From Virgibacillus halotolerans (lineage in GTDB: Bacteria; Bacillota; Bacilli; Bacillales; Amphibacillaceae), in assembly GCF_016908515.1 (NCBI RefSeq), contig NZ_JAFBEA010000001.1, forward strand, positions 806,001 through 870,000: a stretch of DNA of 64,000 nt, read 5' to 3'. Under the pieces are notes generated by a model that was given only the letters and a program-made list of their open reading frames with translations, had not been told where the DNA came from and ran no database searches. Both the position numbers and the translations under genes were made by a program. Positions 9,049 to 18,369 of this stretch are shown here, in pieces; the stretch's first letter is position 1; each line of letters starts with the position of its first letter.

Positions 9049-9444
9049 TTAACTACCTCCTCTTATTACTGTTTGCAGATCACCAAACTTTCCATTTATA
9101 CGATCTACTAATGCTTGATAATAAATTTGGTTTTTGGCTAAGTCTGCCATTTCCTTATCGATATCTACATTATTTCCATTATGGTTAAATGTTGTCTGAT
9201 TTCTCGCTACTGTTTGATAGGTTGAATTTTTATCATTACTAAATGCTAAATGCTTTTCTTGGGTTCTCTTTGCTTCTGTACCATTTGTTAATACATCATT
9301 TAAAACATGTTTGAAAGCTACATCTTTAGAATGATAGTTTGGCGTGTCAACGTTTGAGATATTAGATGAAATTGCTTGATGCTTCGCAGTTGCATAATTC
9401 AATGTATTTTCTAATGATTGTATCGTTCCATTAAATAAGTCCAT
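9049..9444 (-). CDS. flgB: Flagellar basal-body rod protein FlgB (first gene of fla/che operon)
   Basis: A 131-residue rod protein beginning MDLFNGTIQSLENTLNYATA, with the rod motif ISSNISNVDTPNYHSKDV at about residues 25-42 and the C-terminal GNNVDIDKEMADLAKNQIYY motif specific to FlgB. Three ATG codons stand in a row (9450, 9447, 9444); the last has the best spacing, about six bases, from AAAGGTGG, so 9444 is preferred. The open frame continues upstream to 9525 through promoter sequence. This is the first gene of the fla/che operon, so its upstream region controls most motility genes. Confidence 0.95.
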   Translation of the reverse strand: MDLFNGTIQSLENTLNYATAKHQAISSNISNVDTPNYHSKDVAFKHVLNDVLTNGTEAKRTQEKHLAFSNDKNSTYQTVARNQTTFNHNGNNVDIDKEMADLAKNQIYYQALVDRINGKFGDLQTVIRGGS

Positions 9445-9768
9445 CATCATCCACCTTTTGCTTTTATTAAAACTAAATAACGCCCAACAAATATTGTAAG
9501 TCATAAGTGCTACAAAGTCTATCATTTTTCGACATTTTCTTCAATTAGAAAATAAAATAGCTTTTTTTGTTAGTTCTTAAGTCACAATTAAGTACACTGA
9601 TCACAAAAAAGAGAGGGCTCTATATTCGACGAACAGCTCATTATTCGTTGTATATCAATTCTTTATCATCATTTGTCGAAACAGCATAACTGGCTAGTCT
9701 TTAATGCCCAGTTATAAAGCAAATTAAAAAAGCTGGGGTTACCAGCTTTTTTAATAGAAAGTATTCGC
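9445..9768 (-). promoter_or_regulatory. Intergenic region codY-flgB with a candidate sigma-A promoter for fla/che
   Basis: A 324-base gap. On the minus strand a -35 TAGACT (about 9516-9521) and a -10 TACAAT (about 9493-9498) are 17 bases apart, placing the start about 40 bases before flgB. This matches a vegetative fla/che promoter; a sigma-D element was looked for but not clearly seen. The middle of the gap has no recognisable gene. Near codY there is an imperfect hairpin (ATAACTGG / CCAGTTAT, about 9691-9716), then the codY terminator. The promoter assignment is inference from consensus only. Confidence 0.5.
9722..9756 (-). terminator. Rho-independent terminator after codY
   Basis: On the minus strand, AAAAAAGCTGG and CCAGCTTTTTT form a stem around a TAACC loop, followed by a T-rich tail. 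It starts about 13 bases after the codY stop and separates the codY operon from fla/che. Confidence 0.9.
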
Positions 9769-10548
9769 TTATCTTGAACGTAGTTTTTCAAGTTCAATTA
9801 AAAATTTATCATTCAATACTTTAATGTAAGTACCTTTCATTCCTAGGGAACGAGACTCAATTACACCGGCACTTTCCAGTTTTCTCAAAGCATTTACGAT
9901 AACAGATCTTGTTATACCAACTCGGTCTGCAATTTTACTTGCTACAAGAAGTCCTTCATGACCATTTAATTCTTCGAAAATATGATCAATCGCTTCTAAT
10001 TCACTATAGGATAATGAACTGATTGCCATTTGAACAACGGCTTTACTTCTTGCTTCCACTTCAATTTCTGCACTTTTTTCATGTAAAATTTCCATTCCAA
10101 CAACGGTTGCGCCGTACTCTGCAAGTAATAAGTCATCATCATTAAAGCTTTCTGTCAGACTACCTAAAATGAGTGTTCCCAAACGTTCGCCGCCGCCAAT
10201 AATTGGTACAATAGTTGTTAATCCATTTTTGAATAGCTCGCGATTTTCAACTGGGAAAACTGTAAATGAACTATCAATATCAAGGTTAGCTGTCGTTTCT
10301 ACTATACTGAATAAACCTTGTGTATACTCTTCAGGGAACCGTTTTTCTTCCAGCATGCTTTTCATGCGTTCGTTTTCGATCTCCTGGTTGATAGCGAATC
10401 CAAGTAATTTACCTCTTCTACTTAAGATAAACACGTTGCCTTTAATAACGTCCCTTAATGAAGCAGACATGTCGTTGAAATTCACCGATTTTCCTGTTGC
10501 TTTCTGTAACATTGCGTTGATTTTTCTTGCGCGATCTAATAGTTCCAT
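9769..10548 (-). CDS. codY: GTP- and branched-chain amino acid-sensing repressor CodY
   Basis: A 259-residue protein, the standard length. The N-terminal GAF-like domain (about residues 1-155) binds isoleucine and valine; the C-terminal winged helix-turn-helix (about 200-240) contains [20 protein letters not shown], the family's DNA-reading helix. CodY represses nitrogen, amino acid and motility genes while nutrients are plentiful. It is the last gene of the xerC-hslV-hslU-codY operon, with a strong GGAGGATT site and a terminator. In B. subtilis CodY also represses fla/che, which lies directly downstream here. Confidence 0.98.
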   Translation of the reverse strand: MELLDRARKINAMLQKATGKSVNFNDMSASLRDVIKGNVFILSRRGKLLGFAINQEIENERMKSMLEEKRFPEEYTQGLFSIVETTANLDIDSSFTVFPVENRELFKNGLTTIVPIIGGGERLGTLILGSLTESFNDDDLLLAEYGATVVGMEILHEKSAEIEVEARSKAVVQMAISSLSYSELEAIDHIFEELNGHEGLLVASKIADRVGITRSVIVNALRKLESAGVIESRSLGMKGTYIKVLNDKFLIELEKLRSR

Positions 10549-10599
10549 AATAATCCTCCATTTCGATAATTAAATAATTATTATCGTGTATTGTATTTG

Positions 10600-11997
10600 T
10601 TATAGTATAAATTGACTTAAATCTTTATCCTTCACAATCGTGCTCAATTTATCATCGACATAACTTGGTGTTATTTCCACGGTCTCCATCGTAATATCCG
10701 GAGCTTCAAATGATAAATCTTCTAAAAGCCTTTCCAGAATGGTATGAAGCCTTCTCGCCCCGATGTTGTCTGTTTCCTGATTTACTTGAAATGCAATCTC
10801 TGCAATCCTTACTATAGCTTCGTCAGTAAAAACAACATTTATACCTTCTGTTTTCAATAGTGCCTCATATTGCTTTAATAAAGCATTAGAAGGTTCCTTT
10901 AAAATTCTTTCGAAATCTTTAGTGGTCAACTTTTCCAGTTCTACACGAATTGGGAATCTGCCTTGCAGCTCCGGAATAAGATCTGACGGTTTTGCCATAT
11001 GGAATGCTCCTGCTGCAATAAATAGCATGTGATCTGTTTTCACAGGACCGTGTTTTGTGACAACGGTAGACCCTTCAACAATCGGCAACACATCACGTTG
11101 AACACCTTCTCTTGAAACATTTGCACTGTTATCCTGTTTAGCAGCAACTTTATCAATTTCGTCGATAAATATGATACCGGATTGTTCGGCACGTTCAATT
11201 GCTTCTTGTGCCGCCTCTTCCATATCAACCAGCTTTTGTGCTTCCTGCTGTGTTAACAGTTTCCTGGCATCAGATACTGCAAGCTTTCTTTTCTTTTTCT
11301 TTTTTGGCATAAACTGCCCGAAAGCATCCTGCATATTCATGCCCATTTGTTCCATACCCGATCCTTGTAGCATATCAAACATGGATGGAGGTGTTTCTTC
11401 CAGTTCCACTGTAACCAGGTGATCTTCCAATTCCCCTAGAGTGAGCTGATGCTCGATTCGTTGTCGCTTATTCATTACTTCTTGATCTTTATTTTCTTCT
11501 TTGGCATCATCGTCTTCCTCATTTGCCTGACCAGAAAAAAGCATTTCAAAAGGATTCTTTGTACCATTTTGTTTCTTGGTCTGCGGAACGAGCAATTTCA
11601 CAAGTTTTTTGTTTGCTTCTGCTTCCGCCTTCCCTTTTACTTCTTCCATTTTTTCTTCTTTAACCATTCTTAAAGCCATTTCAACGAGGTCACGAACCAT
11701 GGATTCAACATCCCGTCCTACATACCCTACCTCAGTAAATTTGGTTGCCTCTACTTTCACAAACGGAGCACCTACAAGCTTTGCTAATCTTCTTGCGATC
11801 TCGGTTTTACCTACACCAGTTGGTCCAATCATCAAAATATTTTTCGGGACTATTTCTTCTTTGATTGTTTCATCAAGCTTCATTCTCCGATAACGATTCC
11901 GTAAAGCAACCGCTACTGAACGCTTTGCTTGCTGCTGCCCTATTATATACTTATCCAACTGACCCACAATTTGTTTTGGAGTGTATTCAATTCCCAT
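10600..11997 (-). CDS. hslU: ATP-dependent protease ATPase subunit HslU (ClpY)
   Basis: A 465-residue AAA+ unfoldase. Walker A is [15 protein letters not shown] near residue 60, followed by the pore motif region GYVGRDVES near 92; Walker B is IIFIDEIDK near 245. A variable, highly charged I-domain lies between them (about 130-235, with a KKKKKRK run). The C-terminal end DKDLSQFIL is the tail that docks into HslV. The start [18 protein letters not shown] is the conserved one; the open frame extends nine codons further, across the AAAGGAGG binding site. It pairs with hslV directly upstream to form the two-component protease. Confidence 0.97.
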   Translation of the reverse strand: MGIEYTPKQIVGQLDKYIIGQQQAKRSVAVALRNRYRRMKLDETIKEEIVPKNILMIGPTGVGKTEIARRLAKLVGAPFVKVEATKFTEVGYVGRDVESMVRDLVEMALRMVKEEKMEEVKGKAEAEANKKLVKLLVPQTKKQNGTKNPFEMLFSGQANEEDDDAKEENKDQEVMNKRQRIEHQLTLGELEDHLVTVELEETPPSMFDMLQGSGMEQMGMNMQDAFGQFMPKKKKKRKLAVSDARKLLTQQEAQKLVDMEEAAQEAIERAEQSGIIFIDEIDKVAAKQDNSANVSREGVQRDVLPIVEGSTVVTKHGPVKTDHMLFIAAGAFHMAKPSDLIPELQGRFPIRVELEKLTTKDFERILKEPSNALLKQYEALLKTEGINVVFTDEAIVRIAEIAFQVNQETDNIGARRLHTILERLLEDLSFEAPDITMETVEITPSYVDDKLSTIVKDKDLSQFIL

Positions 11998-12016
11998 ACT
12001 TAGGATAAACCTCCTT

Positions 12017-12562
12017 TTAATCAAGTACTTCTAAAGTAATCTGATCATTTGTATATACGCAAATTTCTCCAGCAATTTCCAGTGCCGTTTGTGCTATTTC
12101 CTTAGCAGATAATTCAGATGAACGTCTAACCAATGCTCTTCCGGCACTTAAAGCATAATTCCCACCAGATCCAATGGCAAGCATACCATCATCTGGCTCG
12201 ATCACTTCACCTGTTCCGGAAACCAAAAACATATTCTCTTTATTCATTACAATTAACATGGCTTCCAACTTGCGCAATACTTTATCGCTTCGCCATTCCT
12301 TTGCTAATTCAACAGAAGCGCGTGCTAAATTACCATTGTATGCTTCCAGCTTTGCTTCAAATTTCTCAAATAGTGTAAAAGCATCTGCAACGGATCCTGC
12401 AAATCCGGCTAAAACCTGGCCATTAAATAAGGTACGGACTTTTTTTGCTTTATGTTTCATGATCACCGCGTCCCCTAATGTAACCTGACCATCGCCGCAC
12501 ATGGCGCACTGTCCATGGTGCATAATACCGAAAATCGTTGTCGCATGCATCTCATTTGTCAA
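12017..12562 (-). CDS. hslV: ATP-dependent protease peptidase subunit HslV (ClpQ/CodW)
   Basis: A proteasome beta-like peptidase, 181 residues from the TTG at 12562. The body contains [20 protein letters not shown] and [17 protein letters not shown]. The site GAGGTG lies six bases before that TTG, whereas the in-frame ATG at 12568 abuts it, so TTG is preferred. This gives M-T-N-E-M-H-A-T-T, close to B. subtilis CodW, M-S-S-F-H-A-T-T, whose N-terminal Ser is the nucleophile; here Thr2 would be exposed after Met removal. It forms a dodecamer with HslU caps. It lies 24 bases after xerC. Confidence 0.95.
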   Translation of the reverse strand: MTNEMHATTIFGIMHHGQCAMCGDGQVTLGDAVIMKHKAKKVRTLFNGQVLAGFAGSVADAFTLFEKFEAKLEAYNGNLARASVELAKEWRSDKVLRKLEAMLIVMNKENMFLVSGTGEVIEPDDGMLAIGSGGNYALSAGRALVRRSSELSAKEIAQTALEIAGEICVYTNDQITLEVLD

Positions 12563-12586
12563 TACCATCACCTCTTTCACCCAAAG

Positions 12587-13495
12587 TTAATCATTTGCTC
12601 TAGGATGCGTATTCATATATACATCACGTAAATGATCTTTCGTTACATGTGTGTAAATTTGTGTAGAGGATAAACTTTCGTGACCTAACAATTCCTGTAC
12701 TGTACGAAGATCAGCACCCTCATTTAACATATGTGTCGCGAATGTATGACGCAATTTATGTGGATGAACACGTACTGTTAATGCTGCTGTTTCAACCATT
12801 TTGCTCAAAATTAATCGAATTCCTCTGGTGGTGAGTGGATTACCCCGAGCATTTAAAAAGACAGCATTATTTGTTACCTCAGCTTTTTGAAGTAACTGTT
12901 TTCTACCGTCATTAATATAGGTCTCAAGGGCATTGGCTGCAAACTCTCCAAAAATAGCATAACGTTCTTTACGACCTTTTCCGTTAACAAACATGGTACC
13001 AATCGAAAAATCAATATCTTCTAGTGACAGTCCCTGACATTCGCCAACCCTGATTCCAGTAGCATATAACGTCTCCAAGATTGCCTGATTTCGTTGCCCC
13101 AATGGTTCCGAAGTATCATTTACTGCAAATAATTTTTCTAATTCCTCCATATAGAGAAATCCAGGAATTGGTTTACTTGCTTTTGGTAAGGTAATTCCAA
13201 TAAATGGATTAGTAGTTGTTTTATTTTCACGTTCCATAAATTTGTAAAAGCTTCTTAAAGCAGATATCTTTCTAGCAACAGATCTTCTACTTAATTGTTG
13301 GTCATAAAGGCCCGTTAAAAATAATCTAACAACACGCTGGTCAACTTGATTTAGATCGTGTACCGCTTCACCAGACAGGAATCCGAAGAAATTTTCCAGA
13401 TCATTCTGATAATACTTTACCGTGTATGGTGACGCATTTTTCTCTATTTGTAAATATTCTATAAAAGCTTCCATTTCAGTTGTGAAATACTGCAC
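12587..13495 (-). CDS. xerC: Tyrosine recombinase XerC (CodV)
   Basis: A 302-residue tyrosine recombinase. The N-terminal SAM-like core-binding domain covers about residues 1-90. The catalytic domain carries the Arg in ATGIRVGECQGL (near 148), then the HKLRHTFATHML box with second Arg/His near 244-248, the GHESL His, and the catalytic Tyr in SSTQIYTHV near 279. XerC resolves chromosome dimers at dif with XerD/RipX. The start is a GTG with GGGGTG five bases upstream. It is the first gene of the hslVU-codY operon. Confidence 0.96.
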   Translation of the reverse strand: MQYFTTEMEAFIEYLQIEKNASPYTVKYYQNDLENFFGFLSGEAVHDLNQVDQRVVRLFLTGLYDQQLSRRSVARKISALRSFYKFMERENKTTTNPFIGITLPKASKPIPGFLYMEELEKLFAVNDTSEPLGQRNQAILETLYATGIRVGECQGLSLEDIDFSIGTMFVNGKGRKERYAIFGEFAANALETYINDGRKQLLQKAEVTNNAVFLNARGNPLTTRGIRLILSKMVETAALTVRVHPHKLRHTFATHMLNEGADLRTVQELLGHESLSSTQIYTHVTKDHLRDVYMNTHPRAND

Positions 13496-13625
13496 TTTTC
13501 CACCCCATCAAACAGCGAATAAATCATACCATAATAATTTACCAAATGCAATTCATTTAACATAATTGCAACAAGATTCTGAATCAAGCACAACCATAAT
13601 ATACCATAATTGTTCGACTTATTCC

Positions 13626-13705
13626 ATTATTTACTCAGGAAATATGCTGTCAAGTAGATAACCTTACCAATGCGTAATTATATCTGTTTGAAGGTCAATA
13701 GTCAA
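13626..13705 (-). promoter_or_regulatory. Tandem sigma-A promoters for the xerC-hslV-hslU-codY operon
   Basis: Two promoter-like elements lie on the minus strand in the 298-base gap before xerC. The upstream one has TTGACT (about 13700-13705), 17 bases, TATAAT (about 13677-13682). The downstream one has TTGACA (about 13648-13653), 16 bases, AATAAT (about 13626-13631). Both give a long leader of roughly 120-180 bases before the xerC GTG. The rest of the gap is AT-rich with no gene seen. Confidence 0.65.
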
Positions 13706-13793
13706 CAAACAAACAAAGCCACTGTTTAGAAAATTAAGCAACAGTGAAAAATTTGTGAATAAACGCTATCTAGATACTGTTATTGACAACTTT

Positions 13794-14108
13794 TTAATTA
13801 AATATTCCTAGTTCATTAATCTTTTCTTTCGTTTCCTTTGTTCCAAGTTCATACAGTTTACGATACAGACTTAGCATGTGGGCATCATAGCGACTTCTTT
13901 CATCATCTGCACCCCATTCATTAAAAGGCTTGGTTAAATACATTGTAGCGTTTTTTGAATCCTGATCTTTTTCTCTAAACAATGCTTCTATATCCTCTTT
14001 TTCTTTTTGATTAGCAATAATTTCAAATTCAATTCCACTATCTGGAATTGACATCTCTCTAATCTCCTTCGTATCAATCGTTACAAAATAATGTTTTTTA
14101 TCTTCCAT
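13794..14108 (-). CDS. Unrecognised conserved-looking small acidic protein
   Basis: A 104-residue soluble protein beginning MEDKKHYFVTIDTKEIREMS, rich in Asp, Glu and Lys, with no signal peptide, membrane segment or metal motif. The segment MYLTKPFNEWGADDERSRYD at about residues 56-75 looks like a structured core. Codon use and a strong GAGGAGGG site before the ATG support a real gene. I do not recognise a functional family. It occupies the interval between topA and xerC where B. subtilis carries trmFO (gid), but it is far too small and unrelated in sequence to be TrmFO. Confidence 0.7.
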   Translation of the reverse strand: MEDKKHYFVTIDTKEIREMSIPDSGIEFEIIANQKEKEDIEALFREKDQDSKNATMYLTKPFNEWGADDERSRYDAHMLSLYRKLYELGTKETKEKINELGIFN

Positions 14109-14170
14109 GATATAACCCTCCTCTACTTTATTGATTCCCTTTTATCAACAGTTAAAACTTTTGCAAATAA

Positions 14171-14204
14171 AAAAATAAAAGCTGCTCACGCTAAGCGGAG
14201 CAGC
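14171..14204 (-). terminator. Terminator after topA
   Basis: On the minus strand GCTGCTC and GAGCAGC pair around a ten-base loop (CGCTTAGCGT, itself able to pair) and run into a T-rich tract. It begins six bases after the topA stop at 14211. Confidence 0.92.
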
Positions 14205-14210
14205 CAAAAA

Positions 14211-16289
14211 TTAATTTTGTGTCTTTTCTTTGTATTCACAATTTGTACATTGTATTTGCGTTTCTTTCTTGCTTTTCTTTTCAACTAACAAAGCGTCACA
14301 TTTCGGACACGGTCTTGCTATTGGTTTATCCCATGAAACAAAATCACATTCCGGGAAGCGGTCACAACCGTAAAAAGTTCTGCGTTTCTTCGATTTTCTT
14401 TCAACAATATTACCCTCTTTACATTTCGGGCAGTCTACACCAATTTCCTTAAGAATTGGTTTGGTGTTTCGGCATTCTGGAAAATTGGAGCAAGCTAGGA
14501 ATTTCCCATACCGTCCCATTTTGTAGACCATTTCATTTCCACATTTCTCACAAGTAATTCCTGCGGGTTCATCTTTAATCTCTATTTTTTCCATTTCTTC
14601 TTCCGCTGTTTCTAAACGCTTATGGAAGTCCTCGTAAAATTCGTCAATGACTTTTACCCATTCCACTTTACCGTCTTCAATCGAGTCAAGGTCACCTTCC
14701 ATTTTTGCTGTAAAATCAACATCAATGATTTCCGGGAAAAACTCTTCCACCAGTTTGATCACAATTGTTCCAAGTTCAGTTGGAATAAATCGCTTATTAT
14801 CAATCGTCACATATCCCCTGCGCTGAATGGTATCCAGTGTCGGTGCATAGGTCGACGGTCTGCCAATTCCCATTTCCTCCATTGACCGGACAAGTCTTGC
14901 TTCCGTAAACCTTGGTGGTGGCTGTGTAAAGTGTTGGTTTGGAATAATTTCTTTTCCATCCACGACCATACCTTCTTCCAGATCCGGCAGTAGTTTATTC
15001 TCTTCTTTTTTCTTATCATCTGTACCTTCAACATAAACTTTCATAAATCCGTCAAATTTAATTTTCGAGCCGGTAGCTCTAAATTCAACGTTATTATTCA
15101 GTAAATGAACTGTCATCGTATCCATGACAGCCGGTGCCATTTGACTTGCTAAAAACCTTTCCCAAATCAGTTTATACAAACGATGTTGATCACGGGATAA
15201 AACATCTTTTAATGATTTTGGACTTCTAAGTGTAGAAGTAGGACGGATTGCTTCATGCGCATCCTGTGCCCCTTCTTTTTTCTTGGCTGGTTTATTATTT
15301 CCTAAATATTGTTTACCATAATTTTCCTCGATATACCCTTTGGCCTCTTCCTTGGCCGTATCCGAAATACGTGTTGAATCTGTACGCATATAAGTAATTA
15401 AACCTGTAATGCCACCAGCTTTTTTCCCTAAATCAATTCCTTCATACAACTGTTGTGCAACCATCATCGTTTTACGTGCCCTGAAGTTAAGCTTTCTTGC
15501 TGCCTCCTGTTGAATAGAAGAGGTGATAAATGGTACTGCAGGGTTCCTTTTGCGCTCGCGCTTTTTCACCTTATCAACCGTATACTTTTTATTTTTTAGT
15601 TGATTTATGATTTCTTTTACATCAGATTCAGTTTTTAATTCTTGTTTCTTTCCATTTATGCCGTAAAAAGCACCCTCAAATACGTCCTTATCTTTTTGAA
15701 AGTGGCCCTCGATCGACCAGTATTCTTCAGGTTTAAATTGTTCGATTTCCTGTTCGCGGTCATAAATCATTTTTAAAGCAACTGATTGTACACGACCAGC
15801 GCTTAGTCCCTTTTTTACTTTCTTCCATAGTAACGGACTGATATTATAACCAACCAAACGGTCAAGAATTCTTCTTGCTTGTTGTGCATCTACTAAATCA
15901 ATATCAATTGACCTTGGGTTTTTAAAGGATTCTTTTATCGCATCTTTCGTGATTTCGTTAAAAACAACACGGCAATTCGAGTCAGGATCCACATTTAAAA
16001 TGTGCGCTAAATGCCATGCAATTGCTTCTCCTTCTCTGTCGGGGTCAGCCGCGAGATAGATTTTCTTGGCCTTTTTTGCTTCTTTTCTCAGTTCTTTTAA
16101 TATATCACCTTTACCACGAATGGTAATATATTTTGGTTTAAAATCATCATCAACATCAACACCCATTTGACTTTTAGGTAAATCACGTACATGGCCCATC
16201 GATGCTGTTACTTTATATTTTTTACCGAGATAACGTTCTATTGTCTTCGCTTTGGCGGGCGATTCTACGATTACGAGATTATCTGCCAT
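14211..16289 (-). CDS. topA: DNA topoisomerase I
   Basis: A 692-residue type IA topoisomerase that relaxes negative supercoils. The N-terminal Toprim domain starts [18 protein letters not shown] and has [12 protein letters not shown] near residue 88. The catalytic Tyr lies in [12 protein letters not shown] near residue 300. The C-terminus has three zinc ribbons: two four-Cys fingers (CEKCGNEM...CSNFPEC and CPKCKEGN...CDRFPEC) and a third (CPKCDALL...CTNC). The start at 16289 has GTAGGAGG six bases upstream; the frame is open to 16319 but without a better site. Length matches B. subtilis TopA. Confidence 0.97.
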   Translation of the reverse strand: MADNLVIVESPAKAKTIERYLGKKYKVTASMGHVRDLPKSQMGVDVDDDFKPKYITIRGKGDILKELRKEAKKAKKIYLAADPDREGEAIAWHLAHILNVDPDSNCRVVFNEITKDAIKESFKNPRSIDIDLVDAQQARRILDRLVGYNISPLLWKKVKKGLSAGRVQSVALKMIYDREQEIEQFKPEEYWSIEGHFQKDKDVFEGAFYGINGKKQELKTESDVKEIINQLKNKKYTVDKVKKRERKRNPAVPFITSSIQQEAARKLNFRARKTMMVAQQLYEGIDLGKKAGGITGLITYMRTDSTRISDTAKEEAKGYIEENYGKQYLGNNKPAKKKEGAQDAHEAIRPTSTLRSPKSLKDVLSRDQHRLYKLIWERFLASQMAPAVMDTMTVHLLNNNVEFRATGSKIKFDGFMKVYVEGTDDKKKEENKLLPDLEEGMVVDGKEIIPNQHFTQPPPRFTEARLVRSMEEMGIGRPSTYAPTLDTIQRRGYVTIDNKRFIPTELGTIVIKLVEEFFPEIIDVDFTAKMEGDLDSIEDGKVEWVKVIDEFYEDFHKRLETAEEEMEKIEIKDEPAGITCEKCGNEMVYKMGRYGKFLACSNFPECRNTKPILKEIGVDCPKCKEGNIVERKSKKRRTFYGCDRFPECDFVSWDKPIARPCPKCDALLVEKKSKKETQIQCTNCEYKEKTQN

Positions 16290-16343
16290 TGTATTTCCTC
16301 CTACATCTGAGGTCATCAAAAATAATTTGAGAAATCCTCATTA

Positions 16344-16372
16344 ATACTAAATACATCTGATAGCTTTGTCAA
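16344..16372 (-). promoter_or_regulatory. Sigma-A promoter for topA
   Basis: On the minus strand TTGACA (about 16367-16372) and TAGTAT (about 16344-16349) are separated by 17 bases, placing the start about 45 bases before the topA ATG. Confidence 0.7.
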
Positions 16373-16413
16373 ATTTACTGTTATTTAATGCTTTTATATG
16401 CGTAAGCGATTTC

Positions 16414-17310
16414 CTAAGTGTAAAATAAATTTCTGCCTATCGTTTCCCAATCAACTAAAATATCAGCTGGCTCATGCACCAACTTTGCACCATCCTGTAT
16501 CATTTGATGACAACCCTTTGTTTGTGGGAGTAAGGGAGACCCTGGGACCGCATATACTTCTCTTCCTTGATCCAGCGCCTGATCGACCGTAATCAATGTG
16601 CCACTCCGCTTCGTTGCTTCAATCACTAATGTTCCGAAGCTTAAGCCGCTTATAATACGGTTTCTCTCAGGAAAGTGATATTTTACAGGGGCCGTATCGG
16701 GCGGATATTCAGAAAGTACTAATCCCTGATCAACTATTTTTTCAAATAAAGCAATATTTTGCTTTGGATAAATATGATGAAAGCCCCCACCTAAAACAGC
16801 AATCGTTTTTCCTTTGTTTCCCAATGAAAGCAGATGGGCAAAACTATCGATCCCGATTGCCATCCCACTCACAATCAACCAATCTTGTTCAATTAATGGC
16901 CTAACAATATGATCCATTTTAAGTTTGGCTTCCCTAGAAGGATTCCTTGTTCCAATCACACTTAATGCTGGTAAATAGGATAATAGCGAGGAATCGCCCA
17001 AAGCATATAATACGAGTGGTGGATCTTTAATTGTTTTTAACACAGGTGGATAGGCTTCGTCAACTATTGTGATAACTTGATATTTTTCGAGATCGCGCTT
17101 TATTTGTTGTTTTAAATTAAAATGATGAAGGTCTGCATGAAAGATCGTGGCGTTTTTCATTGGTAGAGAATAGTAATGACTAATCATGGAGGAGGATAGC
17201 GTATAAATGCCGTTTAATGTAGGATCATGATGGAGAATTTTCCTGATTATTCTTCTGGTAATGCCCTGACATCGGTGTATATGAATAAGTCTTGAACGTA
17301 GTGCTGTCAA
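16414..17310 (-). CDS. dprA: DNA processing protein DprA (Smf)
   Basis: A 298-residue protein with a helical N-terminal region (about residues 1-60) and a Rossmann-like DprA domain from about 100: SVIGTRNPSREAKLKMD, VSGMAIGIDSFAHLLSL, AVLGGGFHHIYPKQN, LSEYPP and FPERNRIISGLS. DprA protects incoming single-stranded DNA and loads RecA during transformation. It lacks the extra C-terminal winged helix of some DprA proteins, as in B. subtilis. The start is a TTG with AAGGGAAGTG upstream. It lies between sucD and topA, the conserved Bacillus place. Confidence 0.95.
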   Translation of the reverse strand: MTALRSRLIHIHRCQGITRRIIRKILHHDPTLNGIYTLSSSMISHYYSLPMKNATIFHADLHHFNLKQQIKRDLEKYQVITIVDEAYPPVLKTIKDPPLVLYALGDSSLLSYLPALSVIGTRNPSREAKLKMDHIVRPLIEQDWLIVSGMAIGIDSFAHLLSLGNKGKTIAVLGGGFHHIYPKQNIALFEKIVDQGLVLSEYPPDTAPVKYHFPERNRIISGLSFGTLVIEATKRSGTLITVDQALDQGREVYAVPGSPLLPQTKGCHQMIQDGAKLVHEPADILVDWETIGRNLFYT

Positions 17311-17335
17311 TCAAACACTTCCCTTTTATTGTAAT

Positions 17336-17364
17336 AAAGCAGGAATCTGATCGATTCCTGCTTT
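17336..17364 (-). terminator. Hairpin between sucD and dprA
   Basis: A perfect 12-bp stem, AAAGCAGGAATC with GATTCCTGCTTT, and a five-base loop follow the sucD stop. The T-tract on the minus strand is weak (ATTACAATAAAA), so it may terminate only partly. Confidence 0.7.
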
Positions 17365-17371
17365 TCCATCT

Positions 17372-18274
17372 TTAATGGGTTTTACATTTTTCTTTTAAAT
17401 TATTTTCTTCAAGTACTCGGATCATTGTTTCACCCATAACTGCAGGTGTTTCTGCAACTTGGATGCCACATTCATTCATCACACTGATTTTTGCTTCTGC
17501 AGTTCCTTGACCGCCGGAGATAATCGCTCCAGCATGGCCCATACGTTTTCCCGGTGGTGCTGTTGCACCACCGATGAAGCCTACGACTGGTTTTTTCATA
17601 TTTGCTTTTACCCATGCTGCCGCTTCTTCCTCCGCAGTACCACCAATTTCCCCAATCATGACAACTGCTTCCGTTTCCGGATCTTCATTGAATGCCGTAA
17701 GAACATCAATAAAGTCTGTACCATTTACAGGGTCTCCACCAATACCGACAGCTGAAGATTGTCCATATCCAGCTTCTGATAATTGATGAACTGCTTCATA
17801 TGTCAATGTTCCAGAGCGGGAAACCACACCAACGTGACCCTTTTTATGGATGTAACCTGGCATAATACCAATCTTACATTCATCCGGCGTAATAACTCCA
17901 GGACAGTTTGGTCCAATCAGACGGGTCTTTTTCCCTTCTAAGTATCGTTTTACATTAACCATATCAATTACAGGAATATGTTCTGTAATACAAATCGCAA
18001 GATCTAATTCCGCATCGGCTGCTTCCATAATTGCGTCTGCAGCAAATGGAGCTGGAACATAAATAACAGATGCAGTTGCACCAGTTTTTTCGACTGCTTC
18101 TTGAACCGTATTAAAAACCGGAACACCTTCAACTTCTGTTCCACCTTTTTTGGGTGTAACACCGCCAACGATCTTTGTACCATATTCAAGCATTTGTTTT
18201 GTATGGAATCTAGCTGTTCCACCAGTAATACCTTGGACAATTACTTTTGTATCTTTATCAACATATACACTCAT
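17372..18274 (-). CDS. sucD: Succinyl-CoA ligase (ADP-forming) subunit alpha
   Basis: A 300-residue alpha subunit of succinyl-CoA synthetase, which converts succinyl-CoA to succinate with substrate-level phosphorylation in the TCA cycle. The CoA-binding Rossmann domain begins with [19 protein letters not shown]. The phosphorylated His lies in [10 protein letters not shown] near residue 247. The length is standard. It follows sucC by 95 bases in the same operon, with AAAGGACGG before the ATG. Confidence 0.97.
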   Translation of the reverse strand: MSVYVDKDTKVIVQGITGGTARFHTKQMLEYGTKIVGGVTPKKGGTEVEGVPVFNTVQEAVEKTGATASVIYVPAPFAADAIMEAADAELDLAICITEHIPVIDMVNVKRYLEGKKTRLIGPNCPGVITPDECKIGIMPGYIHKKGHVGVVSRSGTLTYEAVHQLSEAGYGQSSAVGIGGDPVNGTDFIDVLTAFNEDPETEAVVMIGEIGGTAEEEAAAWVKANMKKPVVGFIGGATAPPGKRMGHAGAIISGGQGTAEAKISVMNECGIQVAETPAVMGETMIRVLEENNLKEKCKTH

Positions 18275-18369
18275 TTTCGTCCGTCCTTTCTATGCAATCC
18301 ACATACGTTTTATTTTAATAGATATTGATTTAGCGCCAAAGACGCCAGCAAAATATATCGTTTTTAAAA

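Noticed and set aside
8941-9060. Apparent frameshift at the 5' end of flgC
   Set aside because: It came from miscounting a short A-run on reading; the translated frame is continuous and normal.
9525-9600. Possible CodY-binding box before fla/che (AATTGAAGAAAATGT region)
   Set aside because: Only about half of the bases match the AATTTTCWGAAAATT consensus, too few to support a site even though CodY controls this operon in B. subtilis.
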